Source of the DNA: Parus major
Lineage: Eukaryota; Chordata; Aves; Passeriformes; Paridae
DNA: 64,000 bases
Reading direction: 5' to 3'
Assembly: GCF_001522545.3 (NCBI RefSeq)
Contig: NC_031799.1
Location: forward strand, 29,631,565-29,695,564
This document shows positions 49,708 through 61,200 of this stretch, one piece after another. The notes beneath the pieces are model-generated. The model saw only the letters and a program-made list of their open reading frames with translations, did not search any database and was not told where the DNA came from. The position numbers were made by a program, and so were the translations under genes. The first letter of the stretch is position 1, and the number at the start of each line of letters is the position of its first letter.

Positions 49708-50191
49708 TGAATGAATGGAGGGAAGAAAAAAAACCAAAACAAGAACAGAAAAATGAAGAAGTGAGACAAAAGGAATCACTTCCTAAAGTGTGAGTGATTA
49801 ACAATGCACAGCTATTCCAGGAGTACCTAACTTGGACCTCAGTCCCCTTCCCAATATTATCAATTTTACTTCTGAAACAAATCTCATATGATAGAGAATA
49901 ATCTTTTTGTGAATTCAGGTTGGTTGTCCCAGCTGCATCCCCTCCCAGCCTCCTGCCCACCCTCAATCTACTCGCTAGCCAAACAGAGTGTGAAACATGT
50001 TGTGGAAGCACTGTTCAGCAACAGCTGAAAACATGCATGTGTTATCAACACAGTTTTGGTCACAAAAACAAAACAAACACCATGAGATCAGCAGAAAAAA
50101 TGAAGTAAATTAATCTGTCCCAGCAAAACTGTGGATGCTTTGCTGTCTGATACACTTCTAGCAGAAAGCAGTAAGCTGGCACAACTATACT

Positions 50192-50361
50192 ATTGAGAGA
50201 AGGAAAATAGAGAAAGGAGGAAGGGGAAGAAGAAAAAAGAAAAAATAAATAAAGAGAAGAGGAAAAACTGAGGGGGAAAAGGGCAGAAAGGGGGGAAAAG
50301 GGGGAAATCCAAAAGCAGGAATTGAAAAGGGAAAGGGAAAGACAAAGGCAAAGAGAAATTT
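50192..50361 (+). repeat. Homopurine (G/A) tract with a G-quadruplex motif
   Basis: About 170 bases almost entirely A and G. At 50272-50304 four G-runs (5, 3, 6 and 5 G) are separated by loops of 4, 6 and 4 bases, which meets the usual G-quadruplex rule. The long purine strand could also form triplex (H-) DNA. It lies between the LTR and the second 175-bp arm. Confidence 0.9.
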
Positions 50362-51484
50362 TTTCAATAATTCCAACAATAGCTTGAAAAAAATAGATAA
50401 ATAAAAAAAAACCTTTTAAAACTTGTTCCCTTTTAAAACTGGAACAAGAAAGAGGCTGAGACCTGTTTTCTTAAATACCTTAATTTCTATCAGTTAATCT
50501 CTAAAAAAGACGTGGCCATCTTACTGTTGGAGTATTTTTCTTACTGTTTTGATTTTACTGTTGGTATTTCAGAAAACATACTTGCAAATTTCCTTTTTGG
50601 AATGCTGCAAAACAATAAAACCATGTACATCCTATAATATACTATGTATTGCATAGCAAAAGATGAGACCAAACATTACAGTACAAGTTTATTGCAAGTA
50701 TAAACTTGGTTAAGAAAGCATCATAAACTAGCTGGTACAATTATCTCAATTTTTAAGAGGAAATTATTTAAAAATACATCTTCTGTAACCCAACATTTTT
50801 GATACAATTTGGTTCTCTGTATTTTGAAGTTTTTCTTTTACATTTTTTTTTTATATTTGAAACTGCTTTTTTAGTTGTTTATCTACTGCACAATTTCTTC
50901 AGTGTGTTGCTGGTCACTTTTCCTAACCAAAGTTCTCATAGCATTATGTTTTTTATTTTCACAGCTTTTCTTTCATGTTATGGGATTTCAAACCTGACAT
51001 GACATTTTCTGTTAGGAAGAGAGGACGTTATCACAGGGCACCCTCTAGGTGTTCCCCTGCTGAGGTTTGGAGGAGCACCCATGGTATGTCCTCAATAGCA
51101 CTGCGTTGAAACACGCCCAGCTTTCCTGACTGTAGAAGTCTGACATCAGGATGTTGAGAAAAAGCAAAAGGTTATTGTCCTGCACAAGCTGCAGTGATCA
51201 AGAGTAGGGTTGATCTCCTACTGGTACCCATTATATACCTTTTTATTTTTCCCAAAAAAGAAATATTCCTACATTTTCAACATTCCTACTCTCATCATTG
51301 TAAGATAAATAAACACGCCACCTTTTTTCTTCTTCTTCAGCCTCTTGGATACAATTTTTTTGAACTTATGCTTGCTTTGGTAGTCTCTATTTAGCTTGCA
51401 AACCACAAAGTTCTTGTCCACTTTCTTGTAATCACACCATTAGCTTGTTAGTATAACTAGATGGTTAAGATTAGCTGTCTACTG
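50362..51484. other. Spacer of the inverted pair, no gene seen
   Basis: AT-rich unique DNA. A strong acceptor-like tract (CTTTTTTCTTCTTCTTCAG, ending near 51341) precedes a short frame without a good donor. Confidence 0.45.
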
Positions 51485-51518
51485 TGATATCAGGAGCATG
51501 CCTCTGATATCAGGAGCA
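51485..51518. repeat. 14-bp direct duplication, 20-bp period
   Basis: TGATATCAGGAGCA at 51485-51498 and again at 51505-51518; each contains the palindrome GATATC. Confidence 0.85.
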
Positions 51519-51667
51519 CCTGGCAGTTTCTCATGTTGCTATCTAGCTAGAGTAGCCATATAGTCAGGGCAGACTCCTTTTTTTTTACTATTTAATAGCT
51601 CTGACAAAGTGTCTGATACTGTGTTCTGCTGTCTTCCAGAGCCTGAAGCAGCTGCTGAACAATTATC

Positions 51668-51735
51668 TGCCATACTTTAACCCCAGCTGACAACTAAGTA
51701 CCATGAAGACATTCACTCATTATTCCTGCCCACTC
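51668..51735 (-). mobile_element. LTR-end fragment, related to the LTR at 49.4-50.1 kb
   Basis: TTAACCCCAGCTGACAACTA followed by AGTACCATG and CACTCATT resembles, from memory, the reverse complement of the 3' end of the same avian LTR class as 49396-50135. Sequence after about 51735 no longer resembles it. A short, decayed piece about 120 bp before arm B. Confidence 0.42.
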
Positions 51736-51855
51736 TGAATTTCAGTGTCAACTCATCTCTTTTTCACAGTTCTGTTTCTCACCAGAATTGACAGGGATAA
51801 AATGTCTGCAATGCCTCAGGCCATTCACATATAATTCCTGAGAAAGTCAGTGAAA

Positions 51856-52030
51856 GTCTTTGTTTAACGATAATTCACATCATTTTTGCAAGGAGTGTAG
51901 TAGATTGTAATTTATTTAGAGCAGGATTCTCTTGTCAAAGAGGTACTTCTTCCTAGAGAGGTGGATCATAACCATGTTAATTTGTGTTTTCTTGTTTGGA
52001 AGTAGAGAGCAAGGTAGAGAAGAATACCCA
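51856..52030 (+). repeat. 175-bp inverted-repeat arm B
   Basis: Starts GTCTTTGTTTAACGATAATT and ends GAGAAGAATACCCA. Matches the reverse complement of 49498-49672 at 172 of 175 bases. Flanks (AGTCAGTGAAA before, ATCAAGAAAAAC after) do not match those of arm A. The centre-to-centre distance of the arms is about 2.36 kb. Confidence 0.95.
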
Positions 52031-52369
52031 ATCAAGAAAAACAAACAAATAAACTCAAATATATTTTCTCAGACTACTGGTACTAAGAACAGCCCCACAT
52101 TACTGAAGTAAGCTTTGCAGCTGTATTAAGTGCTTTCAACGATGGGAACACCAGGAGGAACAGTGAGAAATAATTTGTCTATAATGGTATTCTCTCTCTG
52201 GGATGGGTAGAATAGTGCATGAAGGAAGAGTTGTTTCAGTATTTTGGTGGCTGTAAGGTTTCCTGCTTTTGACTGCATCAGCTGACGTGGCTTGAAGCAG
52301 GGTCAATTCATGTCTGTTTGCAGCTACCTCTATAGAAATGACTTTAAGGTCTCTTTCAGGGAATAGCCA
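52031..52369. other. Unique DNA, nothing recognised
   Basis: Sequence between arm B and the CR1 cluster. A minus-strand open frame (52136-52549) crosses into the CR1 and has no family signature. Confidence 0.4.
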
Positions 52370-52403
52370 ATTACAAAATTTTTTTTGTATATTACAAAAT
52401 TTT
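52370..52403. repeat. 13-bp direct duplication, 21-bp period
   Basis: ATTACAAAATTTT at 52370-52382 and 52391-52403. Confidence 0.85.
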
Positions 52404-52490
52404 CCTACATGCACACTTTCAAAGTGATCTATTATCAGTGAAAACAATATGTCAAGAGCAGAAAACAAATGCAAAAATGTTTTAACAATA

Positions 52491-52840
52491 ATCACAAAAT
52501 CACAGAATGGGTTTGACTGGAAGGGACCTGAGCTGGTCACCTCATTCAACCTCCTTGCTCAGGCAGGGTCGTACCAAAGCACACTGCACAGGATTGAATC
52601 ACATGATTTTTGAATATATCCAGTGAGGGACACTCCACAGCCTCTCTGGGAAATTTGTTCCAGCACTCAGTCACTCCCACATTAAAGAAATTCTTCCTCA
52701 TCTTAAGGTGGAACTTCCTGTGTATCAGTTTCTGCCCATTGACTCTCATCCTATTGCTTAGCATCAACGAGAAGGGAGTGGCTTCATCTTTATGGCACCC
52801 TCCCTTCACATACTCTGTAATTGTAGTGTCCACAAAAAAT
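52491..52840 (-). mobile_element. CR1 LINE, 3' end plus ORF2 C-terminal remnant
   Basis: On the + strand it opens ATCACAAAATCACAGAATGG and GGAAGGGACCTGAGC, the reverse complement of the CR1 3' end. On the minus strand a 95-residue frame (52546-52833) preserves the ORF2 C-terminus: [11 protein letters not shown] and [19 protein letters not shown] are typical CR1 positions. It is the best-preserved CR1 here, still 5'-truncated and unable to move by itself. Confidence 0.94.
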
Positions 52841-55417
52841 CATAAAGAATTTTATGTTCAGTTTCTTGAAAAAGAATATAAATCACCTTTGAGATTCTTG
52901 TGACTGGTAAAATATTACTCTATTTCATTCTTTTTATGACAGTATGAGAAAATAATGAAAGAAAGAAAAAAAAATTCCAAACAGTATTCAAGGGTAGGGG
53001 CAGGGATATTCTTCTCCTCTAGGATTTTAGGACACAAGAAGGAACCAACCATTAAGATAAATACTTGTCTGTTATTTATTTTAAGGTATAATACTTTGTT
53101 ATAATTTTTTTTCTTTTTTTTTTAAAGTTTTAACAAAAAACATAGGTCTTAGCAAATCGGCAATTAATTTTCAATTATGATAGAAGAAAAGACTACGGAG
53201 GTTTTAGAATGCATGGAGTTTCTTGCTAATGTTTTATAGTATAATATATCAGGGTACTGAAGCACAAAAAATAACTAGCCTATGTTCTCCATAGCATCAT
53301 GGGTAGTCAGGAGTCAGACAGTCCTGGCATAATTATTCCTGGATTACCATTTCACATAGCACTTTGTCACAACTGATAGCATGGTATTTATGTGGCAGTT
53401 TTTGGTAGTGCCACTGTCTCCCGTCTGAGTGACAAAATCTGATGGTGCTCACAAGAGGGACAGAGAGCATTGATATCATCCTGACAGTATTTCTTCACTC
53501 TGTCAATGGTAATTTGGATTTTCTATGTCCTCAAACTATGATCAGAATGACATCTGCTATATCTTGGTGACAGTTTACTGGCATTCTCTGATGATGAACA
53601 TTAGTTTTGACCAGTTTGGCTGTGGTTTAGGTTTTAAAGAGCTGGGATGACTGTTTTTTGAGGATTAAGCAATGTGTCAACACTCTAGTGTAATGAATAT
53701 TTAACCAAATTTCACTTTAAGATTTTTCAAGTAAATACCAAAAATTAGCCCCATACTACCCAATGGCCATCTACTTTACCACCTAAGTCATGAGCCCTCC
53801 TTACAGTTTGCTTAGAAGACAGACATTTCCTGCTTTTGCAGCAGTATTGTCGTGTTTTGAGATTCTCCTTCTGTGACTTTAGATTGCCATTCCAGGGAAA
53901 CCAATTCAACAGTCTGCATCAAACTAAACTAATTTAAACTAAACTTAACACATTACATGGTATCTAGGATGGGTGAGTAGTCAAGAAAAAATTAACATGG
54001 CTGAAATTCTCCATTCTTCCCCACGTCCTCCAATAATATAGCACTTTATTAAATATATAGTCTCAAAAAACATGCTGGTGTCTTTATCAGCCCAGCAAGA
54101 AGATGTCCATGCTAGCCAAGTAGATCCAGACTGGGTTTCTCCAGTTAGGCTATTATTGCAAGTAAAGTGCAGAATTGCTGTTTCCTTGCAGTTTACTAGC
54201 TGGGTTACCCTTGATTTCCACTTCCTGGAAGTGCTGACTCAGGATCACTGTAGTGAACTATGGTGCAAATCTCACAGCCATTATGCTGAAAGGCTGACAT
54301 AATATTGCATATATATGTATATAATGCTCACTAATAGAATACATTAAGACTATTTCAGTAGAGTTGATTTGTAGCAAAGCTTAATAAACACTTGGACCTT
54401 TGTTATCTATTCACAGTCATAGAGAAATTGTGCGTACTGGGAGGTAACTGCATGTCTTAATAAATAACCTTATAAAAGTTAAAAGTCAGCATTTACTATA
54501 GTGGCTAAAATAAAATCTTGCTAGCATAGTGCTGCAGTGTTGTAAGGTTAACTGCATTCTTTCCAATGGGGAGCTAAAATTAGACTGTTAGTTTTATACT
54601 GGCAGAAGAGCTGAGCAATCTGTGGGTGACTTTAAGGTATTTTATACAGTCTACTGGCTACATTAGGTACTGGAGTCAGAGTTTATTCAAGAGCTGGCAT
54701 GTTTTTCTGAAGCATTCCATTTCATGGGTGGCAGATCACATTGCAATACGTTGCTTAAGACACTTCACCATCTTGCACTGTTATATGTCAGCATATGGTA
54801 GAAAGCTGCATTTCATCACAGGAATTGTTGTAATGTTTCCTGAAACATAGCATGAAGGAAAGCTTTGTGACAGCTCACTTACCCATTAAGTGCTAGTATC
54901 AGATTTGTAATCAAACACGAAGACAAGAGCAGACAGTACCATGGTTCATCAAGTAGTATAATTATTTCTGAATACCAGGCACACCTCTGAAATCAGTGAA
55001 GTATTTCCCTTTTTCTTTCCTTGACTTTCATTTATGGCTGTGGGTATCAAAAGTGACAGTTGATGGAACAAATATTTCTGTTTATGTTGTTTATAGTATT
55101 AGTATAATTAGTGGCATCAGTCATAATAAACAGGCACAGTATGCAGCAGTGACACTCCTGCCATTAAGCAACACTAATGCAGAAGCAAAAAGTGCCGTGA
55201 AGAACACTGTATTCAAAGCTGGCTGAAAGCAGTTTCCTAAATCTATGTATTTATGCAAGTTTTCTGTAACAGACTGCTTTACTATACCTGGGTGTCAAAT
55301 GTTCTGAACAACTCCCCTATGATTCAACTATATTTTATGACTGCTGCATTTCCTGACAACCATGTTATTTTTACTTATTAATGTCTGTGTACATACACAT
55401 ATACTGAAAATGCACAT
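52841..55417. other. Unique AT-rich DNA, no gene seen
   Basis: T-rich run at 53104-53131. A 6-bp stem (GTGGCA / TGCCAC) lies near 53392-53414. No repeat family or exon recognised. Confidence 0.5.
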
Positions 55418-55418
55418 T

Positions 55419-55463
<45 letters not shown>

Positions 55464-55464
55464 T
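55418..55464. repeat. Compound (GATA)n(GA)n microsatellite
   Basis: TAGATAGATAGATAG followed by about 14 GA units, one GG interruption and AGATAAAT. Likely polymorphic in length. Confidence 0.93.
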
Positions 55465-58240
55465 AAATGACATCTGCTTTTTTGGGTTGTTTTGGTCATG
55501 ATTTGTGGTTGTCAGTGCTGGATAAAGAGTAGATTTTTCTGTTCTTCCACTGGTCTTTGAGTAAATATCCCAGAGGTGATCCAGTTTAAGTTAATCCAAT
55601 TACTTGGAAGACAAAGCAGTCACAAACATCTATACATATAGCAACACAATGCAGCCATACATGAGTATTGGATTAATGCTATTTTTATTAGCCTGAGTAG
55701 ACATAATACAAAAATGTTGAGAAAAAAAATAAAAATAAAAATCCAAAAATAGTATTCTCCTCATTTTATAAACTTGTGCCCTCACTCACAAATTACATAG
55801 GTGTCAGAAAGGTTTTCAGGTTTTTTGAACCTTGTACACAAGCATACCCTTTCTTGTAGAGGCCAAGAAAATTGCATGTCTTTATGCAACTAGTTTACAC
55901 ACAATGTGAGATGACACCAACAGAATGTCACACGAGTTGATAATTCCTTACTAATCTATGTTAAATGTCTTGAGGGAAAGTTCTATGCAGACAGATGTAT
56001 AGAAAACCAAATTATCATTTATAGCTCCGTCTTGCACATTTTGAGTTTTTTTTTCCACTCAGGCTTAGGTCAGGATGTGTCTGAACTTTGGAATTCTTCT
56101 CAGAAAAGAAATTACTGACTCTAAACTGTCAGGAAGAGGGGGTTGTGATGTGGTAGGGATTTTCATTGTTGCTTTTGTGTTGCACCTGTTCTCCTGTAGG
56201 CCACTGAAGTGTTAAGCTAGTGCTTTCTGTCAGCTCTGAAACCATTTAGAAAGAAACTGTTTTACAAATAATATTCTGTCACCTAACAGCATTTAAAATT
56301 ATACTAAGAGGCATTCATGCATGATGAAACTATTGAAAATTAACCTTCCCTGCCAAAGCTTTGCAGTGCTTAGCTCCTCCACCTTTTGACATGATGTGTG
56401 AAAATACAGAACATGAAATGCTTAGTTAAAAATAGGTGTTGTCAGTGTATAAGTAATTGACAACATCCTGTGGGGTAATGACTGCTCATGAACCTGTTGC
56501 TCTTTTTGGCAGCTATCAGCAAAATTCTAAAACAACTTTGAAAGAAAATATGTATTATCTGTTCTTTGACAAAATGTTACCAGCCATAAAATATCAAGCA
56601 ATTCAATAAATCTAATCTGCAAGGATAACTTAGATTCTGATTGGACTGCAGACAGGAGGTTTGAGGATTTTAAGTTTTGGGAAAAAAATGTAGCTGCTTT
56701 CCATTTTGTCCAGGCATTCTTGAAGGAAAAAAAAATGTACTGCATGATGTCAGTTTACACATGAAGATCAGTGAGCCAGGAAATAACAGTCAAAATTTAT
56801 ATTATAACTCTAAGTTGTTCCCATTGGGATCCTAGAAGCTGGTCAGCTGCAGATGACTGATAATATGTGGGAAGAAAGTTAAACACTCTGGTAAGTTTCT
56901 TTACAGTCAGAAGTAATTCCACCTTTGGGTTCAGGACAAGAAATAATGAAATATGCCACTAGAGCATTAAAAGTTAATCTATCCCAATTTAATTTTTCTC
57001 CAGAATTATTTGTTTCTTATTAAGTGTCTACAAATGAAGAATAAGAAACAAACAGATATGGCATGTTATGGCATTGTCCCTATTTTGATGAAAATTTAAG
57101 GCTCTTCTCAGTGGGCTGTAGAGTAACACATATATTATTTAAGCAAGTTATTCCTCAGGCAAATAACATGCTATAAAACATACCACAAGAAAAAGTTACA
57201 TCTTTGTATAAATATTTGAAGATATTCTTCTGCTGGTATCACACAATCCTCAGGCAAGATCCTGTCTGCCTCACAGAGTAATCAACATGAGGTAGAAGAA
57301 ACAGCAAATGTGAATGGTAGAGCTCAAAAACAGTCAACCATAAGATGTGATGTCAACAGTTCAATAAAAGAGAAGGGAAAGTGGCAAATGAACTTATTTC
57401 CTAACAAAGAAGGACACCCCTTAATCCAAGCTATTGTTTGGGATTTTTCATGGTAGTATCAGCTACCATTTCTTTCAAAAAATTTCAACAGTGCTTATGA
57501 AGATGCTTCAGATTACAGTGTTCCTTATTTTGCTACAGAATGGACTTCTAGTGAAGCAATAAAATTTAGGGATGGAACCACATGCTAGGATCCTAGATAT
57601 TTTCTGTAGGATGAATGTCATTGATTGACTGCAGCCATAGGGTTGCAATATTGGAAGGTAAAGTGGTTTTCAGTCACTTTACTACCAGTGATGCAAAGAA
57701 GGCTTGCATACTTACCCACTGTCTTAACAAGACATTAAAATATAGGAATAAAAAAATTATGCTGGGAAAACAAAAACACCCCCATCATGCGCATAAAATA
57801 TGGTCTTTACTACTGAAGAACACTTGCTCATTTTTCCTAGCACATATACATCATCAGAGATGAAAGAACAGGTAATTATAGCTGCATTTTTTTTTGTTGT
57901 TGTTTTTGCTTTGGTTTTTATTTTTATTCAAACACTAGAAGAAGATGCTTCTTTTTTTCCTAAGCTCCTCACACAATTGCACATAAACTGTTTCCTTCTC
58001 AGTTCATACTCAAGTTCTATGAAGTATGGTAAACACCTGCAGCATTTTTCCCCTAATCTTAGCCATGAATAATAAGAAGGAGAATTAGACCTAGTGCTCC
58101 CAAGAAACATCTGTGAAATATATGACCTCCTTGTGTTGCCATTTAGGTCAATCAGATTCACTTCCCCTAATTTCTATGCAAGGAAATTTGTGGTTATGAT
58201 TAGAAATACAAGTACTGTACCAAAGAAGGAAGCTAAAAAT
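55465..58240. other. Unique AT-rich DNA, no gene seen
   Basis: A-rich patch at 55720-55750. Overlapping frames around 57615-58072 have random composition. No transposon recognised. Confidence 0.5.
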
Positions 58241-58259
58241 TATAATAATAATAATAATG
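58241..58259. repeat. (TAA)n microsatellite
   Basis: About six TAA units, TATAATAATAATAATAATGA. Confidence 0.85.
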
Positions 58260-61200
58260 AATAAGTATAATTCATAATAATATGAATAAGCACAATGAAT
58301 GCAAGCCCTATGTTTCAGATTCCATAAGTTTAGATAAAATGCTTATAAGAAAATTAAAAATAAATATTAACCATAAAAATCTCAAACAAAATCCCAAGCT
58401 AAACAAATAAAACCAGAATGTCTGGACAGAATTTTTTTTATTTGGGGAGAGAATTGTTTGGTCTAAGTATGATTTGTTATATGAGTCTAGCATAAAGGTG
58501 TTTCAAAAGGCATCTTCCATCATTCCACGTTGCTGTACAAGGACATTTGAAATGTCCCTGGGTAGCTGAGATGCTGAAAACAGATTATGTTAGAACATCA
58601 GTCTGCTCTGACTTTCAGAAACATGTGAAGAGCCCTTTGCACTGCTTTCTCTTAAGCTGTATGAATAAGGGTAAGTTCCATTTTCAAAAGAATCTTTAAA
58701 TCCCTCGTATTCTAAATCTTATTGAAGCTTTTAACATACGTTTTTTTTTTGAAAATTCATTGTGGTGTCCAAACCATGAAGGTTGCACTTCTCTTTCTTC
58801 TTCTTTTTCTCTATATATGCAGTGTATAATCATTAAGGATGCTGTAATGCAAACTAAATACTTCTAGCACAAAATAGACAACTATATAACCTGTTGAGAG
58901 AAAAATACAACTTAATAATGGACAGTTAATATGCACCTATTTGGTGTTTTAACTAGCCCACTTCCAGGTGATCAGGAATATTTTGCTTTGGAAGAACCCT
59001 ATGGAATCAAAATGTAACTAAAGTGTCCATAGTCGATGAAGGCAACAGCTGAGGAAAGTAGGGAAGAGCACATCTCAGAGACCCAGCTCAATGTAATCAT
59101 GGTGAGTAAGGCTAAACTGAGCAATGGGCTGTCTCACAGTAAGCACATCTTAGGAGGAAAGGTGTCCAAGCAAAATCTTGGAAACCTAGGTATTTGTTAA
59201 ATCAAGGTAGGCTCTTTATTTAAAGAGTATTCTGACATTTGAAGAATATTCTTCTTCAAGTAAGAGAAAAAGGGGGTGAACTTTTTTGTGACTTCTCACT
59301 GTCTTTTAATATCGGAGTGTTTAGAAATGAAAACTGTATTTTTTTTAACTGCCCTGGAAACAAGAAGTAGTGTGTGGGCATAGGTTAGTTGCACAGTGGC
59401 AGTCCAAGGGTTGCAGTATAACACTACAGGCAATTCTCTTCCTTCTTCCACCTGGCTTAGGAAGGTAAATATGCTCACTTACAGCTCATTGGCAGGACAG
59501 TATGAATCATCAAGAGAATTTGTGAATGGACTAAATAAAATCTCAACTTAGTTTACCTTTTCCAATGGGATGAAAAAAAAAAAAAAGATGGACAAAAAAG
59601 AGATGAACAAAAGTTTGTCTGTTTAGCTATGATCACTTTTTTTTGGCAATAGGCATACTTAGTGAAATCTCCACTAGTTTGGGATTGACATATTCTGACA
59701 GATGGAATTATAAGAGAATGGAAGCAAATCCACATTTGGAGCTCAAACACTGATTAACTTACGTTATACAATCCAGATGTCAAGTAAATAAAATTTGGCC
59801 AATTTCTATTCAAAGTAATAGGCCTAAGACCCTCCATAACTTTTTAACCAGCTTCATCCAAGTCATAGTACTAGCTCTCCCAGCAATAAAAGCCTTATTC
59901 TGACATTTCTTACTTGTCCCATGACTCGATAGCACAGGTTTGAATGGCAGTTCCATAATCTCATAATGGGAATGGGTTATTCTTATAAAGGGTATATTTT
60001 ATTTCCTATAAAGGAAAAAAAATTTCAAACCAGATTTAAAAATAACATTCTAGAGTGTTGCTTCCAAAATTCTGATTGACTTGCTCTCTACAGCAAACTT
60101 GTAATTACCTCTGCATAAAAACATACACCATAATTTAAAAAATAATACCAATATCGGGAACTTTAGTCTACATAATAATAGCACTTTCTGTATAATTTAT
60201 ATATAAATGTATAATGTAGAATGTAATTTCAAGCTACCTATTTCTAATGCTTTTATCAAGTTGTACATATGTTTTCACCTGACACACCTGGACCTGTAGA
60301 AAAATATTTTAAAAAATAAAAGAGAAAAAAGTTTACAAGAACTCAAAAATTTGTCCTATGTATGCAAAGTCACTCTTGAACAAACTTCATCTTGAATTTC
60401 ATAAACTTCTATTTCTGGTGAACTTTGCCTACATTTTACCAGAGTTCAGAGCTTTGGGATTCAGGAAGTGGCTGCAAAAAATCCCACAGTAATAATAAAA
60501 ATACACTGCTGGCAATATGTTAGTCGATTTTTTTATTTTTTTTTTTAATGTGTGATATTTTCTATTACAAATTGCACTAAACTCAGTGGAGCTGGTGATA
60601 TAACAAAATGCAGTCAGTTATGCAGACAGTGACTTACAATTTGGAACCCTGAGATTTTGACAATTTTTCTGTGACACAGTGACCAGCATATTGGGAGCTG
60701 AAGCATGTGTTCATTTTTTAATCTCAGATATCTATCACTTGAAAATCACCTGAACTGTGAGCACTTTCCTTAATAATAACTGCATCATAATTTCTGAGTT
60801 AGAGACTTCAGGCAACTTCGTTGATCTGAACTTTGTTCAGATCTTTAGGACTTATCTTTATACAAGTGAGTCTTTCTTTCTGTTCCATCACAGATTCCAT
60901 TCTAATATATATGGATTAAAGACTCATGGTTGTATAGTGAAAATTGAAACTGAACTTCTAATCTTCTTATTGTATAGATCATATTTTTTCAGGAGTGGTT
61001 AATTTATTTAACTGCCTAAAACACCAATATGGCTAGGCATCATTTAAATCCTACTCAGCCATTTCCTATTTTTAGCGAGGACTCCCACTAATACCTGCAT
61101 AGGTACATACATAGGATTTTTTTAACCATCTGCTTTTTCAAACAGCTGCTTTTCCAGGTTAAAAATCAAAACAAACTAAAGCCAAATATATATTTTGAAA

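Larger units (their letters stand above)
49396..50135 (-). mobile_element. Old solo LTR, minus sense, interrupted by a 175-bp unit
   Basis: The + strand shows the reverse complement of a widespread avian ERV LTR as I remember it. The 3' end is at 49396 (TGTGGTGTTTTGGCC), then GGATGGGGGAGAGAGTCAG (49457-49475). The U3 part follows (CCAGCTGCATCCCCTCCCAG at 49928-49947, CATGTGTTATCAACAC near 50035) and the 5' end CTGTCCCAGCAAAAC near 50115-50129. Matching is patchy, so the copy is old. The stretch 49498-49672 has no LTR counterpart that I can recognise and is listed separately. No intact retroviral coding sequence is present; the minus-strand frame at 49661-50011 is LTR sequence read through. 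Confidence 0.7.

Noticed and set aside
49661..50011. 116-residue minus-strand frame
   Set aside because: Read-through of LTR sequence; LTRs are noncoding.
51640..51690. Terminal-exon-like peptide ending LLNNYLPYFNPS after a good acceptor
   Set aside because: Its second half coincides with the LTR-end fragment at 51668, so the open frame is most likely fortuitous.
52136..52549. 137-residue minus-strand frame
   Set aside because: Begins inside the CR1 and runs into unrelated DNA; no consistent protein signature.
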